DNA of 64,000 nucleotides, taken from contig VTFK01000006.1 of assembly GCA_009617715.1 (NCBI GenBank), positions 1,736,001 through 1,800,000 of the forward strand. The letters run 5' to 3'. Positions 1-12,200 of this stretch are shown piece by piece. The position numbers and the translations under genes are program-made. Source of the stretch: Plectrocnemia conspersa (lineage: Eukaryota; Arthropoda; Insecta; Trichoptera; Polycentropodidae). The notes under the pieces were generated by a model. That model was not told the origin of the DNA. It did not search any database and worked only from the letters and a program-made list of their open reading frames with translations. Position 1 is the stretch's first letter. Each line of letters begins with the position of its first letter.

Positions 1-550
1 GCCTGATTCGTACGTACGTATTGCAAAAAATATGTTCTAGTTCCCCAACTACACGCACTTAAATAGCACGTTATTATCACGAAAAACTCATTAGTCAAGT
101 CACTCTTAAGTCAATGTTTCACTGTAGATCTATAATCAAACATTATATATCAGATTTTAAACAGCATATTTTTACACAATACAACAATATTCATTTTTTT
201 TTTAAATATTTAATATTTAAATGAATGTTGCATTATAAAGTTATTGTATTTTTATAGATTACACTATATTCAGTATGTTTTAATACCAATTGTCCTCTTA
301 AATGTTAAATTATGTAATGCATATAAAACTCTAACCATAAACATTTTATCCAATACTTCCATATTAAGAAATTATTATTAAAAAGTTTGCTTCCGTAAAG
401 TCATTGCTTTTAAAATAGATTACCGCACGTGGGAAGTATCGATAAAAAATATAAGAAAAAAGTAACAGCAAAAATTTATGGGTTGCATATTCAAAGGCCA
501 TGTCAAATCCATGGCCAATTTCCATGGTTGTAATTCGATGATCAACTCAC
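1..550. other. AT-rich intron sequence, no exon seen
   Basis: This lies downstream of exon 10 of the NRF-6-like gene. I see no further exon of the family and no recognisable repeat. It is probably the start of the next intron. Confidence 0.6.
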
Positions 551-695
551 CATGGTCAATTTTCTCTCGTCTGGCCTGTAGAATCTGTACAAGAAGTAGC
601 CGGTGAACAGTCCCAGAATATACGATGACAGCCTCGTGTGGGTTTTTATGTACATGTTTTGAAACACCCTGTGCGTTCTGGGCGACGTTAGAAAG
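551..695 (-). CDS. NRF-6-like gene, exon 10 (last exon in window)
   Basis: Acceptor ..ATTTCGACAG and donor GTGAGT. It encodes [20 protein letters not shown] and [12 protein letters not shown], fitting the family pattern Y-x-K-P/T-x-x-R-x-x-x-Y-[IL]-x-G-[IL]-x-x-G-Y. It ends in phase 0, so at least one further exon with the last helices lies left of the window. No exon is visible in 1-550. Confidence 0.93.
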
Positions 696-3600
696 CTGTC
701 GAAATAAATTGTTTTTTTTTTCATTCAAACACATTTACTAGACAATAGGTATATATAATAAATGACATTGATGATGGATATAATGTATATGGCGGTATAA
801 TGATTGAAATTACGCTCACTCGTTGTAGAAATGCAACACAGGTGGTAGGTTCATGTAATACGTAATGAGAACAGGTGCCAAAATCGACATCAAAAATATG
901 AAGCCGAGCAAAATGATGCCGTAGATAGCTCGAGATTTGTTCTTTATTATGGCGCATATTATCAACGCCAGGATGAAGTAGTGGAAGTCACATGGAATGT
1001 ACCAGGAATGCACCATACACTGAAAATATAAAAACAAGCATATATAATAGGGTAGATTATCAATTATTTAATGATAGATATATTCAGTGATTATTCTAGC
1101 TTTTTTTGAAGAACGTTTCGATAGTTTTTTATAAAAAATAATAAGCTAATTTATAACTGTACATGCAAAGAGCTTAACCTAATATTTATATTACTTTATG
1201 TAAATATTATGTATTTATTTATACAATATGTTATGCTTTAAATATTTAAATGACTAAAATAATCTTATAATTTGTTGAACATGCCTTCCAAACCTTCCTA
1301 AAACATATGTGTATATACCGATTTAACAATTAAATAAGATTTTTATCAATATTCTTTAGTAAGAAATATATTATAATTATTGCTGATTACTTTCTAAGTA
1401 AAAAATAATGATTAGTATATATGTACATCATACAAAATATTGAATCAATAAAAAAAATACCGATCCTCGTAGTCGTAGACACTATTTTTATTTTAATTAA
1501 TACTTTGTTAAATAATTTACAAGTATTAATAATATTTGTCTTGCCAACTCTTATCATTTTAAAATAATAAGTATAACATCATGACGCATTGGGGTAATCT
1601 ATCATGTTATAATAGCCGGATTTTCGAAATAATATAGTGAAAAAATATCTATGAATTATTATTACAATATAATAATAATATTGCAGGATAATATAAATCA
1701 TGTAAATTGAATTTATATTAAGTAGCAAATATTATAAGAATTATAATTTTTTACGAAACTTTTTCCGTGAGATTTGACCCACATAAAAATATGTTTAATT
1801 ATATTCATTTATAAATAACCAGTTAATGAATAAATAATACGAGTGATATTCGAAAAGTAAATGAATATTCAAGGTTAGAGAAAATGGATGCGAGCTTATT
1901 TTTAATCGATTCGCACGGTTCATTTTTGCGTAGCAAAGTTCATGGCAATGGCGTTGTAAATAGGTAAGATGTCGTAAATTTAAAGAATGCGTGCTGTTCC
2001 AGATAAAGAAAGGAGAATAAGGCCATTCGTTATCACTGATGAACGTATTTATGAATGTTAAAAAAAGTGTTTTTAATACAATATTTTAACGGCAAATATA
2101 ACAATATCAACAGTGGCAATATTTTATAACCTGACGGGCGTAACCCCAATGCGTTACAATGGGGTAAATCAGATATAATGAATACCTGCAAGTAAGTATT
2201 AAACACCAAACTAATAGTTACTGCATCTGGGGCCGGTTTTTTTAATAATAGCGCATTTTTTAAATAAAAATTCGAGTGCCGTGCTGAGGCTCGAACCCAC
2301 AACCTCAGAATTATTAGTCTGAGACGTTACGGACATAAATTATATTAAATGTGTCCAGTATTTGTATCAAATGGTTGCCGAAAATTTCGCACGTTGAGTG
2401 CGGAAAAGTTAGGTTAAAATCAAAAACGTGTTCCTAGACTCGCTAAATAAGGTTCATTACGACTATGATGAAAAATAAATAAGGATGTTTTCAACAAAGT
2501 AAAATAAACACACATTTAACTACATCAATGATATACTGCTCTCAGTATACTGTGTGTCTTTAAATAATTTTATAACTTACAACTCATTAACATATGTCGA
2601 CCTTAATGCGCACATTCATTAAGCCCTAACTTATCCAAAACTCTTCTGAAATTATGTTGCTAATATTTTGCTCTGAAATGATTTTGACCTTTGACTTCCA
2701 GCCTTTTTTAATATAAATATATTTTTTATTTAATTGGTACGTAAATACATAGTTTTCCGATTACTTATTTTACCATTACGAATACAAATAAAAGCATTCC
2801 TAACTGGACTAAATTACCAACTAGTTTATTACTTAAAAAAGTTTTTTAGTATAGATAATAATGAATACATATACATACCATTTTATCTACGTTAACGTAA
2901 TTATTGACCATCAATAAGTTCAACCACCAATTTTCGCGACAATACTTCCCCTCAGTCTCCATAATTTCGTTCCACAAAGGTCCTGAACCAGACTGTGGCA
3001 TTAATGTGGCAGTGAAGAATATCACGAAGGCGTACAGTGGCACTAATCTGAAAAGAATGCCATAAAAGTAACAAAACGTCTAAAATTGATTCGCTGAAAA
3101 TAAATTTGTATAGAACCTTATGTATCTGAAGACGATTATTTGTATAAAGTTGAACCGGTGTTTCTCTGAATACTTGAGCAGCATGTATATCGAAAATATT
3201 CCACTCAGTACGAAAAACATGTCGACGAAAGTTTCGTTCTGATAAAACAGCAATGCCGTCCACATGTTGTGATATAACTGTGATTGTGTTGAAAATTGAT
3301 ATTTTATTATCATTATTTTTTAATTAATATATAAATTTCCTCACCCCTTCGACGTAAGATCTGTTTTGCAAGGGTCCTTGCACGGTTATTCCGACTCGAT
3401 GTCCAGTCACTATGAATATTATGGCGACGATTCTCAAACCGTACGTTATTTCCAAACTGTGGCCTTCGCCGCTCCTCTGATTCAACTGCTTCACGTGGTA
3501 GAATATTGAGAAGCATTTGATTATGTCCGGGCAATTGACTTCTGTACAATGTAAACCGAATTTAATTGAGTGTTTGAAGTAGGCGTAATGAAACAACTAA

Positions 3601-6127
3601 TATTTGCTTATAAAATTAATCAAAAAATAAAAAGTGATTGTAAAATGTGATGCACGAATATTGCTACAAAAAGAAATGTGAATAATTAGTGCAATCAAAT
3701 TTACAGAATTAATGACGCAGATCGAATAAAATTTCTGTTACAACATAACAAACTGAAATATGCAATTTTGGTCCAGAGAACGTTTAGGAAGAAAACAAAT
3801 CGCGAAGCTAGCGAATTTTGGAAAGTTACAAATTTTGGTCAAGGATACAGTCTGAACACCTAACACCATCACTGCAGTGACTGCATCATTGATAACGAAT
3901 CCCAGCTTTAGAACTGAATAAATAGCATTGAAAACAACTGTTTGTCAAATCATATGAATTTGTTTCTTTATGAAATTCTATATAAACAATTTTTATCTAC
4001 AAATATGATAACATAAAAAAATAGTTTACGAAGCACTGTGAATCTTCATTTCTTAATTAGGTTTACCTTATTACATCTGACTTACTCATTAAATATTATA
4101 AGTAAAAACTATACTACTATTGAAGCAGTATTTGCTTTCTAGAGAGAGAAAAACTTACACTGTGATTCATTTCATTAAAGCAATATTTTATAAAAAACAT
4201 TTGAATATATTTTTAGTTTAAATTATGGTCAAGATCAATTAAACAACAAACGGCATTATAAAAAAAATCGAGAGATAAAAGAAAGAATAATAAAACCTCC
4301 TGTCAAAAGTGTTTTCGTGATATTCACTCTCTTTTCCAGGTGCCAGGAATAGCAACAGTTTAAACAGTTTATCTTGGCTCGTCAACCGAGGCAGAGTAGA
4401 GCGCATTTATTTATTTTTATGACCTGACACCAGAGCTTCTTTAAAAGCTTGTTGGATAGACATAAAGCCTCATAGTAGACCAATATCGGCCATCCTTGGC
4501 CGGACAACTCCATTTAAAACCATCAACGACGCCTTCTACCGAGTGAGACAATTAGTCTGTACCAATTTGTTCCTTCAGGAAGACGCGCTAACCAACAATA
4601 GTCCCTATATGGCGCGTCACCGAAGGTCTGCGACCCCTGATAATGTGCTCCGTAACTCCGTAAATTTGAATTCAAATAAACTATTTCATTTAAAAAATGG
4701 CTTGAATTTCTTCATTACCAAAAACAATTTGTTGTAAATATGGAGTCCTTTTACTACATCAAATTCTTTACTTAGCCAAATATATATTATCATTTTAAAT
4801 CTGGATTTTAATTATTGTAGATCAATTTCGTTGCTCTGCAATAAAAATATTATTTTCTTTATGTGATGTAATTCGTTCTATAAAGTCTTCTTTTGTGTCA
4901 AAAATATTTTAGCTGCTGTTTAACAATGTATGTTTTTTTAATAAATCAGCTTATAAAATGCAAATATTGCTGTTCTTTTACCATCAGTTCTGAACAAATT
5001 AAAATATTTAATTTCAGGTTGTGTTATATTTTAATTATTAAAGCTTATTATACTACCTTAATGTATTAGTAAAGCAAGTATTTTATATTTATTTTTAGAA
5101 AGATATGTCGTTTGAAGAGAAATAACCGGTGACTCACTAAGAAGTCGCTGGCATTTAAAGGGTTAAAATAAATATATACACATTTTGGCTGCTACCTAAA
5201 AGTTTGTCTAACATTTCTTTATATCTTTTATATCTTTTTTTCAGTCAGTTTTAATAAATATCTCTATGACATAATACACCAGGATTTTTACAAAATATAC
5301 TAAATAGATATATATGTTGTCAACCCCCTAAAAAATAAATATTGATTTTTTTAATATTTAACTATTGTTTATTTTCAACATCAGATCCTTAGAAATTGAC
5401 ATCCTTATAAAATGTTTATCTTTAGTAGAATTCTCTTTACTGGTTTAAGCATAGATGACTTTCAAAACATATTAATGCAGTCTATGCATATAAAATAGTT
5501 GCTAATGTCAGTCAGACTCAATTTTTTTAAATAAAAATTTTTGCTACAAGTTTGCTTCATATTATTTATGTAATAGCTAAGCACACACGCACAGACATGT
5601 CCTATGGACATCAGGACAGATCTGTCTGAGTTTCGCCACACACGCAAACTGTCTAAACTCGGACATATGTAAGTCTTATCGAACATCAGATTTACGTGTT
5701 TTTAGGTGATTCTGCATTTCAACTAAACAAGCATATTTGAGGAGTGAATTAATTTAAATACATTAGTTAATTTGTTAGTATTAACATAATTATTATTTAT
5801 ATTGCATTTATAGTCAATTATAGAAAAAAAATGTGCTTCTCAACGTGTAATTACTTTAATTTATTTTACTACTTTTTTGTATTTTTATAATTTATTTTAA
5901 CACTTTTCTAATATTAAATTTAGTTTTTGTTTTTGGATTTTTTCAAATCAATTCAGAGACTCGCAATATATATTTTTTTTGTTAATATAGCATATTTTTT
6001 GTTAATTTATTGGTATTACATTCTATAAAAATCATTTACATCAAATATTTTTTTTAAATATAATATAAATATAAAAAAAATATTTATTATTAATTCAGTT
6101 ATATATGTTAATATATATCTATAATAT

Positions 6128-6215
<88 letters not shown>

Positions 6216-9200
6216 AATATATATCTATATGGGGCACTTCAAAACAATGAAAGATCGATCGCCGTACATGTACGGCGATACCACTCAAAGGGTTATGGAG
6301 CCCTATCCCTACAGTACTTGAAGTATAACTAATGGCAATTGGCGTTAAAACAATAATCAATTATTTTTAACACACGAATACATGATGTCTCACTGTCTTT
6401 GATAAAAAAAAATACATTTTTAACGGTTATAATATTGAGTGACCGATGGGTCATAAAGTAATAAAACCTTATCCCCAAAATATAATTTTAGACTTTGACG
6501 CAAATTAATAAAGGCAAGCGAAAATGGCCAAGCTCATAAAATCATTTAATAGACAAATTCTTAACAAAAATACTAGAAACCATTAGGTGAGGGTGCTCGG
6601 ATCTGATCGTTTTGAGCACGGATAACGGACAGACGGCAGACAAATAAATCCGCGTCTTTTCTCACCACACACGATCGGATTTGTCCACCAGGCATCCGCG
6701 ACGGACAGATCCGCGCGTGTATGGCCAGCTAATCTTTAAAAAGGAACATTGTTATATAACATATCACTGTTTTTTTAATATAGTTAAAACACAGATCTAG
6801 ATGTAATTATATAGTGAATAATATGTTCAGCTTTATCTGATTTTTTCAATTTATAATAAAAGTACGGACTTTATGATAGTATTATAGGTATTACCAATGA
6901 AATTTTATTAGTATATATTTTTGAATTTTTTCTTTCAATACTAACTAACTACCAAACATATGTAAAAGAATATAAATAATTTCTTGAATTTATTATTACA
7001 GATAGCTAATGATATATTTATAAAGGACATTCAATGTAAAAAAAATATAATTTATTGTAAATAAAGTTTTTTTCACAGAATTATAAAACAGAATAAAATT
7101 GTATATTATCTTTAAAAAAAATAATTTTATATTAAAATCTGTATAAGATGCAAAATACTATAACTAAAATAAGAAAGTCCATATCCATTAATAAGCATTA
7201 TTTTGTGATTACATTATAATATATCCTCATGCAGATAGAAACAGTTTTAAGCATTTGATTTTTTGTTGTTGCAAGTTTAGTTAAAAATTTAGGTGTAACT
7301 CAGTACCAGACTTAATTGTTAATTATATTATTGTAGATATAGTACATACCTTGATTTTCCTGTTTACCCTTATAGTACAAATACCAATCGTGGCAGGTAG
7401 CATAAAGAGCTAAAATGACCAGAATACACAGCAGAGATCTGAAAGTGAATTTTTGTTATGATATTTTATGAACGAAGCATTAAATTTATGAATGACTTAC
7501 ATGAAACCAATGGAACCGGCCGTATATGGTACGTCATTGTCGTTATATTTACAAGAGCCTTCGTAAAAAGTAGCCTCGTATGTCAAATTTAATTTGTCTG
7601 CTACTTTATTCAGAAACGGGTTGTTGTTTATTACCAATTCCAAATCACTTCTGGAGCAGGACATTGGAACGCAGTAAGCCCAGAAAATTTCATTTCTTTT
7701 TACTGTCACAGGATCGCCTTTGCTCTGAAGGAAATTCTTAATATTAATAAATATTTTTACGTTACAGTGTCTATTGATAAAACATTTAGTTTTGTTTACA
7801 TTTAGGTAATAATTTTTCTAGAATTGTTAAGGACACATTAGTAAAGGCATTAGTAAAGGTACAGTGTTGATTTTTTAAATTAACAATTTAGGAATATTGA
7901 CGACATTGAAAATATCTGTAAAAATATTTACACTAACATAAATAAATAGAATGAAATATAAAATACAAATAAATAATTGTAGATTTAAAAAATCTTGAAA
8001 ATTTTAATCATTTTGAAAACTTCATTTCCTACTTGAACTCATATAAAAAAATGTGTAACAAGTATTTTGCATATATGAATATATAATTTTATTTATGTAA
8101 TAAATACGACGATATAAGTCTTATGTGTACACGTGCACTGGAATAAAAAAAAACTAAGCCGGAAATGCCATAAACTCGATTAAACGTCACAATCGTGTTG
8201 CTTCACCCCTTTTTTTCAATCAGCTACCTATCAGTATATCACGACTATATTTGACTATTACTACACTACGTAGTAAAATTAATTTGGCAATATTTAAAAC
8301 ACAGCTGTGGAGTATTCATTGTTACTAAATTTCCGGTTTACTTATGATTTAGAATCGACTTAAATATATAAAAATAAAGTATTTTCTAGAAATCTATTAG
8401 AGTTTAAATATTAAACTATTACTGAATAGACAAGCATCAAAATGTTTTTTTGTCAAATTACCTAAAAAAATATTTTTTACTATTAAGAAAATTATGAATA
8501 TTTAAGAATTCGTCGTATGCAAATATTTTTTTGCAGATCAAAGCTTTAGAATGCATCCAAATCAACACGTCGCTTCACCATGATAATGCACCGGCTCACA
8601 CCGCAGCACGTGCAATAGATAACTTTCAACTAAGAGCCTATGGGAGCTTGAAATTACATTTTAATGAAAATTGTATATGAATATATCTTATTAGATGATC
8701 TTTTAAACACAATAAAAAATTAAAAGACAATCAAACAAAACCAAATGAGTGCTCTTTAATATAATTAAATAACTTACAGCAAGGATGTCCAAGACACTGG
8801 AGTATGGATCATACATAGAAACAGTGGCGTTTCTCTCCGGATTGCTATTAATTTTAATATTAGCAATGCAGTATTGTCTCGCCATTTCTTCTTTATATTC
8901 GCCTTCACGATGTGGATATAGACACTCGTCATAGTTTCCGAATTGGTAATTAGTTCCATGCAATACTCCAGATTCTTCCCTCGCGGAAGATTCCCACACT
9001 ACAATGCCATCATAAATTACAATACATTAACATAACGGAATTGTATCAAATGATACATATTACGCAGATTAACCGTGACTTTTATATATTTTTAATTGCC
9101 GTTTCTATTGTATGCTAATATTTATTAAATATTACAAATGCTACCGATTGCGCAAAGAAAAATCACTGTGCAATCAGTCAATCATGCACCTGCACAATAT

Positions 9201-12200
9201 AAATTAAAATGTTCATATTTTTTTATTAACACAAGGAAACTGATACAATGGCGATTTTGTAACGATTTTTTGCGTGAATCGTTAATGTAGCCAATTAACT
9301 AGCGTTAAGTTAACTGTTAGTGCTTTGATAAATCACGTATATTAACTACGAATGTCAAAACTGTGTTTCTAAATCTTAGGTGCACAAATGAGTTTTACTA
9401 TTTTTTTTCTTTGCTCTTGAAACATATATTCAGTACTGAGCAGCGTTGGTAATATGTATGTACTTGTAAAATAATTAATGTGGCAACTTTGACCGAAAGT
9501 AATTTGTGTGTTTTAATAATATATGTATATACATATGTACTTAAAAATTACTAACAATTTTTTTTATTCATGATTTACATAAATAATAATATTGTATACA
9601 GATGTTTCAAAAAAAAGTCATAATAATCATATCAATCATGTACTTATATTGTAGCAAACTTATACTTAATATTAGTTTGTAGCACGAGAATCAAAATCCA
9701 AAATCTTGAGAAAGAAAAAAAATAGTACACTACTTCTATAAATTAATATCTCGAAATTATTCATAATTAAAAAATAATATTATATATTTTATTAAAATAA
9801 TCTAGAATCATAAGAAACAGAAAAAATTATTAAAACTCATATATGTATATGTTTCCTTTAAAATAAACATTATTATAAATTAAATTTGTTATATAATATA
9901 ATGAACCAAAATAATCCATAGCCTCGAAAAATAAAAAAAATTACATTAATTAAAGTTTATTTAAAATTGATTTCAAAAATTCAAAATTTCGATAAAAAAT
10001 CATATTCGTCTATTATTTGATTTGTCAAATATTTTATTTAAAAGAATCATAATTATAAATTTAAATATTTCTAATATAATATTTATAAAAAAAAATATTG
10101 TAGTTAAGTTTATGTAACATTTATTGAAATAATCTATAATTTCCAAAAAAAACTTTTATTGTGCATAATCCTTTTAAAAATAATTATATTTTTTTTTTTT
10201 AATTTAATAAAGTTAATAATAAAAATTAAATAATCCAGAATTTTAATACATAAAACAAATTTTAAAACTCATATATATTGTTTGTTATTATTATTTGTAT
10301 TGTAGAATTGTTGATACGAAGTTTTCTATAAAATAAATTATACTAAAAACTGAATTTAATCGATAAAAATAATTTGGAATTTCATGAAATATAAAAAATA
10401 AATTAAAACCCATATTTACGCCTATTATGTATACTGTTAAAATAGTTGCATGCTTTTTAAAATAATCATATTGTGTTATTAAAGTTTATAAAAAAAATCA
10501 TAGTCCTTAAAAAGAGAAAAATACTACAACTTATTTATACGTCTATTATTTGTTTGTAAAATATTTTATGCATATTTTAATTTAAAAAGAAAATATTATT
10601 ATGAATTAAATTATTTTATTCAGAATTATATATAATTGATTGAAATATTTCAGAATCTCAAAAAATAAAATAAATTATTACTGATATTTGTTTTGTTTAA
10701 TATTTTTAGGAACAGTATTATTAAAAATCAACATATTTATAATTTAATTATTGTAGTAAGGATTATATATTAAAAATAATTTAAATAATCCAGAATCTTA
10801 ATCATATGTCCATTATTTTATTCATAGTTTTCTTAAAAATAAACATTTATATAAATTAAATTATTTTAGAATAGATTATAGATTTAATATTTGATTGAAA
10901 TAATCCAGAATCTTGAAAAAAAAAAAAATAATATGAAAAGTAATTCATACGCTTTATGTTAGTTATGTTTTTGCATAATACTAAAAATCAAAAAATTATA
11001 AATTAAATATATAATTGATTGAAATAATTAGATTCTCGTGAAAAAATAAATACTAAAACTATTATTTGTATTAATGTAGAAAAATAATTTTTAAAATTTT
11101 TTAGATTCTGATTATTGTATTCAATCAAATAAAATTATAATCTATTCTAAAAATAATTTAATTTATATAAAAATTATTTTAAGAAAACCCATGGACATAT
11201 GATTTTTGTAGTATTTTTTTATGCTGAATTAAAAAAAATAATCTTTTTACAATCAAAAAATTATAAATTAAATATATAATTGATTGAAATAAGTTAGAAT
11301 CTCGTGAAAAAATAAATACTAAAACTATTATTTGTATTATTGTATTTAATCGATAAAATTCTGGAATCTCATGAAACACAAAAAAATTCAACCCATATTT
11401 ACGACTATTATGTATACTGCAAAATACTTTTATACTCTTTAAAATATTCATATGGTGTAGTTAAATTATCATAGTAAAGCTTCTAAAAAAAAAAAAAATC
11501 CATAATCTTTAGAAAGTGAAAAATACTACATTTAATTTATACGTATTATATGTTTGTAAAATAATTTATTGTATATAGTTTTATTAAAGAAAAAAACATA
11601 TTTATAAATTAAATTATTTTAGTAAAGATTATATACAATTAATTGAAATATTTCAGAATCTCGAAAAATAAAATAAATTACTAAAACTGATCAATACGCC
11701 TGATATTTGTTTTTTTTAATATTTGTATGAATAGTATTAATAAAAATCAAGTAAATTATTGTATCGATTAAATCGATTTAAGTAATCTATATTCTCGTAA
11801 AATTACGTATACTATTTGTATTGTAAAACATTCGATGCATAGTTTTCTTAAATATAAACCTAATTATAAATTACATTAATGTACTTTATTTAATTTATTG
11901 AAATAATCTAGAATCTCATAAAAAATTTTTTTTATTAAAAACCATATTTACGCTTATTATGTATACTGTAAAATACTTTTATGCTCTTTTTGATAAACAT
12001 ATTGTAAAATTAAACTATCATAGTAAAGTTTATAAAAATAAAAAAAATAATCCAGAATCTTGAGAAATAAAAATACTACAACTTCTTCTTACAAAAAAAA
12101 ATATATTATAAAATATTGTATGCATAGTTTTCTTTAAAATAAACATTTTATAAATTAAATTATTGTATTGAGAAATAATAAAAACACTAAAACTCTTATA

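Noticed and set aside
5980..6240. Poly-Ile/Tyr small protein across the AT tract
   Set aside because: A translation of the (AT)n microsatellite, not a gene.
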